DNA of 64,000 nucleotides, from NCBI RefSeq assembly GCF_000331535.1, contig NZ_AMZN01000046.1, positions 35,992-99,991 on the forward strand, in the 5' to 3' direction. A model generated the notes under the pieces. That model worked only from the letters and a program-made list of their open reading frames with translations. It was not told the origin of the DNA and did not search any database. The first letter of the stretch is position 1. The number at the start of each line of letters is the position of its first letter. The DNA comes from Fulvivirga imtechensis AK7 (lineage in GTDB: Bacteria > Bacteroidota > Bacteroidia > Cytophagales > Cyclobacteriaceae). A program made the translations under genes and the position numbers. This document shows, piece after piece, positions 18,844 through 27,495 of this stretch.

Positions 18844-21648
18844 ATGCAATTGTCGATATGGAAGTGTCTTGTTTTAAGTTGGCTTTGTTTATATAGTACT
18901 TATTCTTTTGCACATCTCCCTGCAGGAAAGGATTGTGGGGAATCTTGTTTCTCAACGGAGGTGGTCAACATTACCCAAACGGAAAGCGGATGTCTTCAAT
19001 ATTCGCTGCGGATCATTAATGATGGCAACTGTGTGCATGCACTATCTCACTACACAGTTGGGGTACCATGTGGTGACATCCTTAGCGTTTCCAACTCGAG
19101 AGGCTGGAAACAGGAAATTGGATTAACAGACCCTACTACCGGTATCTATGGATTTAAGATTGATGATATCTCTGACTTTGGAGAAGATGGTCTAGCCGGT
19201 GAATTTACGGTTGATTTTATTGTCTGCAGTAATGATTCATGCGGTGATTCGCTCGACTGCTGGTCGCCACAGGTGGCTTACAAGGCGGGGCAATGCATCT
19301 ACCGGGAGCAAACTGAGGTTGTGTGCAGCCATTTATCTGCTCATATTGAAACACAGGATATAAACTGCTTTGGGGAGGCAACCGGAAGTGCAACAGTGAT
19401 CATAGATGACGGGCAGGAACCTTTTACCTACCAATGGTCGAATGGAGGAAGTGACCAGACAATATCTGGCGTTGTTGCCGGAGAGTATTCGGTAACTATT
19501 ACCGATGCTACCGGTGAATCACTCAATCTCTCAGCCCTCATTAATCAGGCTGCCTCGATGGAAGTGGTATTAGATGTAGCTGATGCTTCCTGTGGTGGCA
19601 AAAATGATGGCAGCGCATCGGTGACCGTAATTGGAGGAACGACTCCTTACACCTACGCATGGTCAAATGGGGCAACCACAGGGAACATTGATGGTGTGGG
19701 TGCCGGCTATTATGAACTGGTTGTAACCGATGCAGTAGGATGTAAAAAAGTAGTCCCCGTTTCGATAGAAAATATAACGACCATTGAGGTATCGGCATTA
19801 TCAACACCAACAGGTTGTGCCGAAGCAAACGGAAGCCTAGACCTGACGGTATCAGGAGGAACAGCTCCATACGCTTATGCCTGGTCTAACGGCTCTACTT
19901 CTGAAGACATTGATGCTTTAGGGGCAGGAGTGTATCAGGTGCAGGTAACAGATGCTAATGGATGCAGTGTCAGCAGGTCTTTTATCGTTAAGGAAGAGAA
20001 CCCATTGAAACTGACTGCCGTAACAACAAGAACTTCATGTGTTGAGAATAACAGTGGCGCCATAGACCTTACAGTTTCAGGTGGTTCCGGAGTATATACT
20101 TATCTATGGTCCAACGGTGCCACAACAGAGGATATCCAAAATTTAGCCGCAGGTTTTTATACAGTAACCGTAACCGATACTGGAGGCTGCCAAGCCACTC
20201 TCCGAATTTCAATAGTGGCAGAAACCTTTCAGGTAAGCAGCAATACGCAGGATCCTTCTTGTCATGGAACGGGCGATGGCTTTATACAGGTTGCCCCTTT
20301 GGGAGGAACAGCCCCCTATTCCTATTTATGGTCAACCGGAAGTATGGATAAAGACCTCACCGGACTGACCAGTGGCATCTATAATGTCACCATCACTGAT
20401 GCCGCAGGTTGTTCGAGAAAGCTGTATTTTGTGCTTAACGACCCGGCCGGGATATCGGCAACGGCTGTTGTTAATAATGCTAATTGTGAAATTGAGGGGT
20501 TCAGCCTCGATCTTTCAGTAACCGGTGGTGCCGCTCCTTATGTATTTGCCTGGTCAAATGGTGCAACCTCAGAAGACGTGTCCGGGCTGGCTATCGGTGA
20601 TTATACGGTAGAAATAACAGACAGTAATGGTTGCTCAACAAGCCATACCTATTCCGTAGACCCTACATTGACAGAGTGTACTGATCTTACTGATCCGAAT
20701 GAGGGAACTGATGATGGATCTGATGACGGTACTGACAATGGATCGGATGATGGTACTGATGACGGGTCAGATACCGGAGATGATAACGGATCGGACGATG
20801 GATCTGGCGGTGATGATGGTACAGGTGGTAATGACGGCTCTTCTGATGATGATGATGACAGCGGTGATGGAAGTGGAGATGGTGGTGACGGTTCTGACGG
20901 TGATGGCTCAGATAGTGGAGATGACGATGGCGCCTCGGGAGATGGCGATTCCGGTGGTGGAGGTACTGGTGGAGACGGTAATGGGTGTTATGATCCTTTT
21001 GAAACAGAAGTAGTATTAGTATCTGTCGAAGGCAATTGCTACACCTACTCAGCCACTATATCTTATGACGGACAGCATGTCCATGGATTGTCGCACGTTT
21101 CGTTTGGCCTTGAATGCGGCACTATTGAAGCTTTGACCAACTCTGAAAACTGGAAAATGGAATTTGGTACAGATCCGACCACAGGACTGTCGGGCTTCAA
21201 AATCGATGACATCGGTGGCTTTGGTGAGGGTGGTATGCCTGAGGAGTTTGATATTGAATTTACCATCTGCACTGATAATGCAGATTGCGCAAGTACTTTG
21301 TCTGAGATGAATTTCACAGTGGGCTACAAATATGGTGGCTGTGTGAGCTATGACGAAGTGTCTGCTAAACAGTCGTGGCCGGAAGCAGAGGTGCTGGCAT
21401 ATCCCAACCCATTCATGGAAAGTACAACTATACGCTATGCCGCTCATGCTGATGAATTTGCAACAGTAGATGTTTACAACGGACAAGGAAGGAGAATCGG
21501 CAGATTATATGAAGGTATGGTCAAAAAAGGTGTGACCTATTCATTCATTTTCGATGCTACAAAACTGCCTGATGATATTTATACCTATAAAATCACGACC
21601 CACAGAAGGGTGAATATTGGTAAGATCATCAAGCGGCTGAGAAAATAA
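18844..21648 (+). CDS. SprB-repeat adhesin with type IX secretion sorting domain
   Basis: This predicted large surface protein has about 934 aa. It has a signal peptide (MQLSIWKCLVLSWLCLYSTYSFA), a Cys-containing domain (~25-155) and six SprB-type repeats of ~73 aa (~160-610; each with a core like PYTYAWSNGATT and a Gly-Cys near the end). A ~100-residue Asp/Gly/Ser linker (~617-714) follows, then a second copy of the Cys-containing domain (~715-840) and a Por-type C-terminal sorting domain (~847-934, starting AYPNPFMESTTIRY). SprB proteins are surface adhesins of gliding Bacteroidota. The first and second Cys domains share HALSHYTVG/HGLSHVSFG and TDPTTGIYGFKIDDI-type strings. A TTG start at 18808 is possible; the ATG gives a cleaner signal peptide. 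Confidence 0.88.
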   Translation: MQLSIWKCLVLSWLCLYSTYSFAHLPAGKDCGESCFSTEVVNITQTESGCLQYSLRIINDGNCVHALSHYTVGVPCGDILSVSNSRGWKQEIGLTDPTTGIYGFKIDDISDFGEDGLAGEFTVDFIVCSNDSCGDSLDCWSPQVAYKAGQCIYREQTEVVCSHLSAHIETQDINCFGEATGSATVIIDDGQEPFTYQWSNGGSDQTISGVVAGEYSVTITDATGESLNLSALINQAASMEVVLDVADASCGGKNDGSASVTVIGGTTPYTYAWSNGATTGNIDGVGAGYYELVVTDAVGCKKVVPVSIENITTIEVSALSTPTGCAEANGSLDLTVSGGTAPYAYAWSNGSTSEDIDALGAGVYQVQVTDANGCSVSRSFIVKEENPLKLTAVTTRTSCVENNSGAIDLTVSGGSGVYTYLWSNGATTEDIQNLAAGFYTVTVTDTGGCQATLRISIVAETFQVSSNTQDPSCHGTGDGFIQVAPLGGTAPYSYLWSTGSMDKDLTGLTSGIYNVTITDAAGCSRKLYFVLNDPAGISATAVVNNANCEIEGFSLDLSVTGGAAPYVFAWSNGATSEDVSGLAIGDYTVEITDSNGCSTSHTYSVDPTLTECTDLTDPNEGTDDGSDDGTDNGSDDGTDDGSDTGDDNGSDDGSGGDDGTGGNDGSSDDDDDSGDGSGDGGDGSDGDGSDSGDDDGASGDGDSGGGGTGGDGNGCYDPFETEVVLVSVEGNCYTYSATISYDGQHVHGLSHVSFGLECGTIEALTNSENWKMEFGTDPTTGLSGFKIDDIGGFGEGGMPEEFDIEFTICTDNADCASTLSEMNFTVGYKYGGCVSYDEVSAKQSWPEAEVLAYPNPFMESTTIRYAAHADEFATVDVYNGQGRRIGRLYEGMVKKGVTYSFIFDATKLPDDIYTYKITTHRRVNIGKIIKRLRK

Positions 21649-21672
21649 AACGACAGTGATCGGTGCTATGTT

Positions 21673-21721
21673 AAAGCTGCTTCAAAAGTTATCCTGTACC
21701 GGATGACTTTTGAGCAGCTTT
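21673..21721. terminator. Bidirectional rho-independent-type terminator
   Basis: A near-perfect hairpin has the stem AAAGCTGCTTCAAAAGT / ACTTTTGAGCAGCTTT, extended by ATCC/GGAT around a short loop. It lies between the convergent adhesin and msrA genes. A and T runs flank the stem, so it can serve both directions. Confidence 0.85.
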
Positions 21722-21723
21722 CT

Positions 21724-22281
21724 TTATGCTTTTAGCTTTTCTTTAAATACTCTTTTTACCTTTTCAACCTTTGGTCCTACTACATATTGACAATAGGGTT
21801 GCTCCTGATTTTGGTTGAAATAATTTTGATGATAATCTTCTGCCGGATAGAAATCTTCCAAAGGAGTGATCTCTGTAACTATCGGTTTTTCAAAGGTCCC
21901 GGATCTGTCTAGTTCTTCTTTAATGACCTCCGCAATTCTCTTTTGCTCATCGTCATGATAAAATATGGCCGACCGATATTGCGTGCCTACATCGGCTCCT
22001 TGTTTATTGAGTGTGGTAGGATCGTGTGTTTTCCAAAAAACCTCCAGTATATCCTCAAAAGAGATCACCTGTGGATCATAGGTGATTTGGGCCACTTCGG
22101 CATGTCCTGTCAGCCCGCTACACACCTCTCTGTAGGTAGGGTTTTTAATTTTACCACCCGTATACCCTGATATCACCGATTCCACCCCTTCCAGTTGTTG
22201 AAAAACAGCTTCAACACACCAGAAGCATCCTGCTCCCAATGTAGTCTTTTTCAATCCGGGAATTTCCTTTTCATCCGCCAT
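21724..22281 (-). CDS. msrA: Peptide-methionine (S)-S-oxide reductase MsrA
   Basis: MsrA repairs oxidised methionine (S-sulfoxide form) in proteins using thioredoxin. The 185-aa protein shows the active site GAGCFWCVEAVF (Cys ~19) and the family strings GYTGGKIKNPTYREVCSG and HAEVAQITYDP. It ends in the typical FNQNQEQPYCQYVVGPKVEK, where the Cys may be the resolving cysteine. No MsrB domain is fused. The gene is alone, with a MITE-like element upstream. Confidence 0.96.
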   Translation of the reverse strand: MADEKEIPGLKKTTLGAGCFWCVEAVFQQLEGVESVISGYTGGKIKNPTYREVCSGLTGHAEVAQITYDPQVISFEDILEVFWKTHDPTTLNKQGADVGTQYRSAIFYHDDEQKRIAEVIKEELDRSGTFEKPIVTEITPLEDFYPAEDYHQNYFNQNQEQPYCQYVVGPKVEKVKRVFKEKLKA

Positions 22282-22364
22282 AAAATGAATTTTTGTTTAT
22301 CAGATAAACTGTTTATCTGTCTATTGGTTTTAAAATACTTCCTATACTTATTTATAAAGTATTC

Positions 22365-22510
22365 AGTTTTTGTAAGAAAACTCTATGTGGCTTTAAGAAA
22401 ACGTTCCCGCTCCAAGAGCGGGATGAAGCCCCAAAAACGGAGCGTACTAAGGGCACGAGAGCACTTTTGGGGCAAGCACAACGCAACATTGACGCTTTCT
22501 TAGAGACACT
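22365..22510. repeat. MITE-like repeat, family 1 (copy B)
   Basis: It begins AGTTTTTGTAAGAAAACTC and ends GCTTTCTTAGAGACACT, so the ends are imperfect inverted repeats. The interior has the arms TTCCCGC / GCGGGA. Flanks are ATTC and ATTT, a possible degenerated 4-bp target duplication. It lies between msrA and pfkA and has no open frame. The internal region differs from copies at 33.5 and 52.0 kb more than the ends do. Confidence 0.75.
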
Positions 22511-22533
22511 ATTTTGACTGACAATTTCCGGGA

Positions 22534-23634
22534 TTAATCTCCAAACGAAATACCGATGCTTCTGGCCGCATGAACCATAAATGAAGAAGTATTGATCGTA
22601 TTATATTCGCTGGTAGCTTCCTTCAATGATACAGAAGTGATCTTATTGTTTTTGTAAGAAACCATCGTTCCATAACTCCCCTTCAGCACCAATTCAAAAG
22701 CCTTCACACCAAACATGGTTGCCAGTATTCTATCGAAGGCAATGGGTGTACCTCCTCTTTGGGTGTGGCCAAGCACGGTTTCTCTTATATCAGCCTCACA
22801 GCCGGCCTCTTTCAACTGATCGGAAAGTCTGTAGGCCACTCCTCCAAGCCTTTTGTGCTCATAACCAATTTCTTTGCTTTCCCTGCTGGTAACAGTACCC
22901 TCTATGGGTACCGCCCCCTCCGCTACTACAATATGGGCAAAACCTTTTCCTTCGTTGTAGCGCTGGTTTAACCTTTCTACCACCTTCTTAATGTCATACG
23001 GGATCTCCGGTATCAAACATACCTCTGCTCCCCCGGCTATAGCGGTATGCAAAGCTATCCATCCGGCGCCTCTTCCCATCACCTCCATGATCATCACCCG
23101 ATGGTGACTCTCAGCAGTGGTCACCAGTTTATCAAAACTATCTGTGGCTATTTGGACGGCCGTCCGAAAACCGAAAGTGAAATCAGTTCCCGACAGGTCG
23201 TTATCAATGGTTTTAGGAACACCTATGATATTTACCCCCTTTTCATACAGCATCTGAGAGATCCGCTGCGAACCATCACCGCCAATGCTTATCACTGCTT
23301 CTACTCCAATACTCTTTAGTCTGTCGATAAGCTCACCGGAGCGGTCTTCGATCTTATAAGTGCCATCAGGTTGCTTTACAGGAAAATCAAATGGATTTCC
23401 CTTGTTTGTCGTCTTCAGGATAGTTCCTCCTTTCACATGAATGCCTGCCGTGGTTTTTTCATTAAGGTCCATTAGCTCCATCGGCTCCTTCATCACCCCG
23501 TTAAAGGCTTCCATACTTCCTATCACCTCCCAATCCGATTCGGTTCTGGCTCTTTTAACGATACCTCGTATTACGGCATTCAGGCCCGGGCAGTCGCCAC
23601 CGCCTGTCAGTACCAGTACTTTTCGTTTTGCCAT
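22534..23634 (-). CDS. pfkA: 6-phosphofructokinase
   Basis: The glycolytic enzyme phosphorylates fructose 6-phosphate. It is 366 aa, slightly longer than the 320-aa E. coli enzyme. Motifs: GGGDCPGLNAVIRG, IGGDGSQRISQ, GVPKTIDNDLSGTD with the catalytic Asp, and MEVMGRGAGWIALH. The donor-site residues are mixed. Gly in GGDGS is typical of ATP-dependent enzymes, while Lys in PKTIDND is the residue of PPi-dependent and group III enzymes. The phosphoryl donor (ATP or PPi) should therefore be treated as open, with ATP more likely. Confidence 0.93.
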   Translation of the reverse strand: MAKRKVLVLTGGGDCPGLNAVIRGIVKRARTESDWEVIGSMEAFNGVMKEPMELMDLNEKTTAGIHVKGGTILKTTNKGNPFDFPVKQPDGTYKIEDRSGELIDRLKSIGVEAVISIGGDGSQRISQMLYEKGVNIIGVPKTIDNDLSGTDFTFGFRTAVQIATDSFDKLVTTAESHHRVMIMEVMGRGAGWIALHTAIAGGAEVCLIPEIPYDIKKVVERLNQRYNEGKGFAHIVVAEGAVPIEGTVTSRESKEIGYEHKRLGGVAYRLSDQLKEAGCEADIRETVLGHTQRGGTPIAFDRILATMFGVKAFELVLKGSYGTMVSYKNNKITSVSLKEATSEYNTINTSSFMVHAARSIGISFGD

Positions 23635-23715
23635 AGTTAGATAGTTACAATTGGTTTAAATTAATGATTATTTAGTAAGTTTATCAACATGTTAAAAAAG
23701 AGTTTACATACTCCG

Positions 23716-24567
23716 ATGAAAAAGCTACTCCTTCTCTTCTTCTTACAGTTTCCCGTCCTGTTTGTTTATGCCCAGGACCTGCAACCTGTTCCCGAACTTT
23801 GGCATAGAGTAACTGACCTGACAAATACGCTGTCTACCATCGAGGTAGAGCAGTTAGAAAGAAGGCTACAGGCTGTTGAGAGTGATAAGGGCAGCCAAAT
23901 CGTTGTCGTGATCGTACCCACCACCGATCCTGAGCCGATCGAAGACTATGCTATCCGGCTGGCCGAGCAGTGGAAAATAGGGAGGAAAGGCGTGGACGAT
24001 GGAGTGATCCTGCTCATTGCCAAAAATGACAGGCGCATAAGAATTGAAGTAGGGTACGGGCTGGAAGGCGCCATACCTGATGCCACAGCGAAAAGGATCA
24101 TCGATACCTATATTACACCCAATTTCCGTCAGGGAAACTTCTATGCGGGTATCGAGGAGGGTCTGGATGCCTTAGTGAGCGCGGTACAGGGTGAAGAATT
24201 GCCCGAGCCTTCACCACAGAGCACATCAACGAAAGACTCGGACATCCCTTACTTCTTTTTGGTGATCGTATTTGTGATCATCGGGCAGGTTCTCAGTAAA
24301 AAAATGGGCAAATGGAAGGGGTTGTCGCTGGGAGCAGGAGGGGCTATGATCACCGGGCTGTTGTTTGCCGGCTTAAGTGCGGCATTTATTATGATATTCA
24401 TGTATGTATTCATATCGCTACTTGCTTTATCCGGGGGTCGTGGAAGCCGTGGCGGATACTACGGAGGTGGCTTTGGGGGCCGTGGAGGTGGAGGTTTTGG
24501 CGGAGGCGGTGGTTTCAGCGGGGGCGGTGGTAGCTTTGGTGGTGGCGGGGCCTCAGGTAGCTGGTAA
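23716..24567 (+). CDS. TPM-domain (YgcG-type) membrane protein with Gly-rich tail
   Basis: The protein has a signal peptide (MKKLLLLFFLQFPVLFVYAQ) and a TPM domain (~25-150). The latter includes GSQIVVVIVPTTDPEPIEDYA and WKIGRKGVDDGVILLIAKNDRRIRIEVG. Two membrane helices (~185-240) and a Gly-rich C-terminus with Arg/Phe follow. This is the standard TPM_phosphatase layout seen in photosystem repair and membrane-associated proteins; its biochemical role is not settled. An ATG nine codons upstream (23689) is also possible. It is followed 12 bp later by a second TPM gene. Confidence 0.85.
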   Translation: MKKLLLLFFLQFPVLFVYAQDLQPVPELWHRVTDLTNTLSTIEVEQLERRLQAVESDKGSQIVVVIVPTTDPEPIEDYAIRLAEQWKIGRKGVDDGVILLIAKNDRRIRIEVGYGLEGAIPDATAKRIIDTYITPNFRQGNFYAGIEEGLDALVSAVQGEELPEPSPQSTSTKDSDIPYFFLVIVFVIIGQVLSKKMGKWKGLSLGAGGAMITGLLFAGLSAAFIMIFMYVFISLLALSGGRGSRGGYYGGGFGGRGGGGFGGGGGFSGGGGSFGGGGASGSW

Positions 24568-24579
24568 AGTAAAAATATT

Positions 24580-25233
24580 ATGGCACAAAACAGTTTTAAA
24601 TTTACAGCAGAAGAAAAACAGCAGATAAAGAAAGCTGTAGAAGCAGCCGAAAGTAAAACTTCCGGTGAGATCGTTCCGTTTTTTGTTGATCAGAGTGATG
24701 AGTATGAGATAGCTGCCCTTCGAGGGGCGATCATATTCGTAATAGCAGCGCTATTCATTGTAGGGTTGCTATCCTATACCTGGGCACTGCCTTTTCCAAT
24801 AACTCCCCTGGAGATCATTATTTTCACACTTTCCATGGGTGTGCTAGGCTTTGTTCTGGCCAGGTATTCGGAAACAGTAAAAAGAATATTCGTGCCCAAA
24901 GAGCTTATGGTCGAGCGTGTAGAACAGAAGGCATTGATCGCTTTTTTGGAGGAGGAAGTGTTCAACACCAAAAAAAGAACAGGGATATTGATCTTTGTTA
25001 GCCATTTTGAGCATATGGTAGAGGTGATCGGTGATTCCGGCATCAACGAAAACGTGAAGCAGGAAGAGTGGCAGGCTGTAGTAAAACTAGTCATAGAAGG
25101 TATAAAAGCGAAAGATCCGGCCAGTGGTATCATCAAAGGAATTCATTTATGTGGAGAACTTTTAGAGCGTGCAGGGGTTAATAAACCACGGGACAACCGC
25201 AATGAATTATCTGATGATATAAGACTGGGTTAA
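24580..25233 (+). CDS. TPM-domain membrane protein (second, paralogous)
   Basis: The 217-aa protein starts FTAEEKQQIKKAVEAAESKTSGEIVP, which is the TPM domain start. Two adjacent membrane helices interrupt the domain (~45-95), which then continues with KRTGILIFVSHFEHMVEVIGDSGI. The pairing of a signal-peptide TPM protein with a membrane-inserted one is frequent. Its stop overlaps the next start by one base (TAATG), so translation is probably coupled. Confidence 0.82.
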   Translation: MAQNSFKFTAEEKQQIKKAVEAAESKTSGEIVPFFVDQSDEYEIAALRGAIIFVIAALFIVGLLSYTWALPFPITPLEIIIFTLSMGVLGFVLARYSETVKRIFVPKELMVERVEQKALIAFLEEEVFNTKKRTGILIFVSHFEHMVEVIGDSGINENVKQEEWQAVVKLVIEGIKAKDPASGIIKGIHLCGELLERAGVNKPRDNRNELSDDIRLG

Positions 25234-26276
25234 TGTCAGACGTACTCATCTATGGTGCATATGGATATACAGGTGAGCTCATAGCCAGGGAAGCCAAAAG
25301 GAAGGGCTTGAAAGCTATCCTTTCCGGTAGAAATCTGAAAAAACTGGAAAAAATAGCTCATGAAACCGGTTATCCCTTCCATGCCGTGGACCTCAATGAC
25401 CGCCATCGTCTGGTTGACTTACTGTCGCGCGTAAAAGTGGTGATCCACTGTGCCGGCCCATTTAAGTATACCGCCCGCCAAATGATCCATTCCTGCCTCG
25501 AAGCCAAAACACACTACCTGGACATCACCGGTGAGTATCAGGTATTTGAAATGGCGCATGCTTATGGAGATGAGGCCAGGCGAAAGAAGGTCATGCTGCT
25601 TCCCGGCTCTGGTTTTGACGTTGTACCTTCAGACTGCCTGGCTGCGCACCTCAAATCATTTGTTCCACGAGCTAATAATTTGGAGCTGGCGTTTACCAGC
25701 ACCAGCGGATTTAGCTCCCGGGGTACTGCAAAAACAGCCATTGAAGGCTCGGGAGAAGGGCAGATCGTTCGTAAGGAACATCAACTGAAAAGCTATCCGC
25801 TGGGCCAGCGTGTAAAAAAGATAAATTATGGCCCTTTTGAGAAGATCTCAATGGGCATTTCCTGGGGTGATGTGGCTTCGGCTTATTTTAGCACTGGAAT
25901 CCCAAACATCGAAGTGTATATTGGCGCCACTCCCAAACAAGTGCGCCTTTTTAAATGGATGCATAGGCTCAGGTTCCTGGTCAGAATGAAATGGGTTAAG
26001 AATTACCTCAAAAAACAGGCGGATAAAAAACCGGCCGGACCTTCAGAAGTAAGGCGTCAGAAAAGCCAAATGTATCTGTGGGGCAAGGCGGAACAAGATG
26101 GTCAAAGCAAAGAGTTGCGCCTCATCACGCCCAATGGGTATACCCTCACGTATAAAACAGCCGTGTTGTTTGCTGAAAAGATCCTACAGGGAGAGTTTAC
26201 TCCGGGTTATCAAACTCCATCAACTGCATTTGGAAAGGATGTAATCCTGGAAATAGACGGGTGTTCGTTTATATAG
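25233..26276 (+). CDS. Saccharopine dehydrogenase-like NAD(P)-binding protein
   Basis: The 347-aa protein has an N-terminal Rossmann domain beginning VLIYGAYGYTGELIAREA and LILSGRN-like segments. It shows the GPFKYTARQMIHSCLEAKTHYLDITGEY pattern of the saccharopine dehydrogenase-like/trans-acting enoyl reductase family, and LLPGSGFDVVPSDC. The substrate is not predictable. It is the last gene of the TPM operon and overlaps the previous stop by 1 bp. A functional link to the TPM proteins is not known. Confidence 0.8.
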   Translation: MSDVLIYGAYGYTGELIAREAKRKGLKAILSGRNLKKLEKIAHETGYPFHAVDLNDRHRLVDLLSRVKVVIHCAGPFKYTARQMIHSCLEAKTHYLDITGEYQVFEMAHAYGDEARRKKVMLLPGSGFDVVPSDCLAAHLKSFVPRANNLELAFTSTSGFSSRGTAKTAIEGSGEGQIVRKEHQLKSYPLGQRVKKINYGPFEKISMGISWGDVASAYFSTGIPNIEVYIGATPKQVRLFKWMHRLRFLVRMKWVKNYLKKQADKKPAGPSEVRRQKSQMYLWGKAEQDGQSKELRLITPNGYTLTYKTAVLFAEKILQGEFTPGYQTPSTAFGKDVILEIDGCSFI

Positions 26277-26283
26277 TTGGTTT

Positions 26284-26330
26284 TAACCGCAGAGAGCACA
26301 GAGAAAATACAGAGGGTGCAGAGATTTTTC
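26284..26330. repeat. CAGAGA-type intergenic repeat
   Basis: It reads AACCGCAGAGAGCACAGAG and continues with CAGAGGGTGCAGAG. A related sequence in opposite orientation appears at 35517-35587 (ATCTCTGCGGTTAC). It is noncoding. Confidence 0.6.
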
Positions 26331-26460
26331 TCTATGTTGGTCTTGAGTACTCTATTTCATTGACGATTCAATCTAATCTACACCAATCTCTTACGGTCAT
26401 CGCAAGGAATCGAAGCCATCGGTAAATCCGAAGTTGGCTATCGTACTTTAGTTATTAGTA

Positions 26461-26836
26461 TTGAGTCGGAAGCCCGAAGACAGAAGTCGGAAGAAGGCTA
26501 CTTTAGCGACAAGCTTTCGAAGCCCGGTAGGTTTATGGAAGTCGGCAATTTTTTAGTCTTTAGTATTGAGTCGTGAGTCTTGAGTGAAAAACGAATCTTC
26601 ATCCAAAGCACGCGAACTACTCTCCTCCTGGGAGGAGATAGAGAGGTGGGTAAGGGGTACCTCTCTGTCCTTCGGGCATCTTCCCAGATCGGGGAGACTT
26701 TAGCGATGACGTTCGGTGCTCTTCAGTTTCTCCACCTCCGGCCTTTGGCCACCTCCGCCAGCGGAGGACAGTGCTATTAAGGTTTCATGATAATTTGGTT
26801 TAGTATTTTCCCCTTTGGAGACCCTTAGAGGGGCAG
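26461..26836. repeat. Large dispersed repeat, locus 2 copy 1
   Basis: It has the same landmarks as the 17.9-18.7 kb locus: CGACAAGCTTTCG, TAGTATTGAGTCGTGAGTC, CTCCTCCTGGGAGGAG, GCGATGACGTTCGGTGCTCT and CCTCCGCCAGCGGAGG. It is followed by a second copy after a 379-bp period (compare 26479 and 26858). Confidence 0.85.
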
Positions 26837-26849
26837 AGGGAGGTTTTGG

Positions 26850-27209
26850 GGTCGGAAGACCGAAGTCGGAAGTACGTTACTTTAGCGACAAGCTTTCGAA
26901 GCCCGGTAGGTTTATGGAAGTCGGCAATTTTTTAGTCTTTAGTATTGAGTCGTGAGTCTTGAGTGAAAAACGAATCTTCATCCAAAGCACGCGAACTACT
27001 CTCCTCCTGGGAGGAGATACAGAGGTGGGTAAGGGGTACCCTCTGTCCTTCGGGCATCTTCCCAGATCGGGGAGACTTTAGCGATGACGTTCGGTGCTCT
27101 TCAGTTTCTCCACCTCCGGCCTTTGGCCACCTCCGCCAGCGGAGGACAGTGTTTTAAGGTTTCACGATAATTTGGTTTAGTATTTTTCTCCTTTGAAGGA
27201 GGGCATAAT
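26850..27209. repeat. Large dispersed repeat, locus 2 copy 2
   Basis: This is the second tandem copy. It is closer in sequence to its neighbour than to the copies at 18 kb (both read GTTTATGGAAGTCGGCAATT where locus 1 has GTCTATAGAAGTAGGCAATC). This suggests duplication after dispersal or homogenisation. Confidence 0.85.
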
Positions 27210-27495
27210 GTTCTTTAGTTTCATATTGGGAGAGGAATCTATGCACAAGTAGCTGCTTTAAAGATGTATATATCTCTCCCTTGGGACACCAATGACACGT
27301 TTTCATTACATGCTGATAGTCAGATGATTATTCAATTATCCACTACCGTCAATTCCAGGATGACGTGGTGGTTTATAATTTCTGTTGCTCCTTCGTTTCC
27401 TCCGCGCTTAATCCACCAGGCTTAAAAACTGAAATGGAGACACAAGTGACGCTATTGCGTAACACTTGGGCCAGGAAAAGGAGCAAATCTTCCCA

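Larger units (their letters stand above)
26277..27495. other. Gene-free repeat region
   Basis: The ~1.2 kb between the reductase and the M14 peptidase gene contains no gene I can support. From left to right it holds a CAGAGA-rich short repeat (26284-26330), two tandem copies of the large dispersed repeat, and a stretch (27283-27330) shared with 35640-35690. The last ~200 bp is unassigned. Confidence 0.6.
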
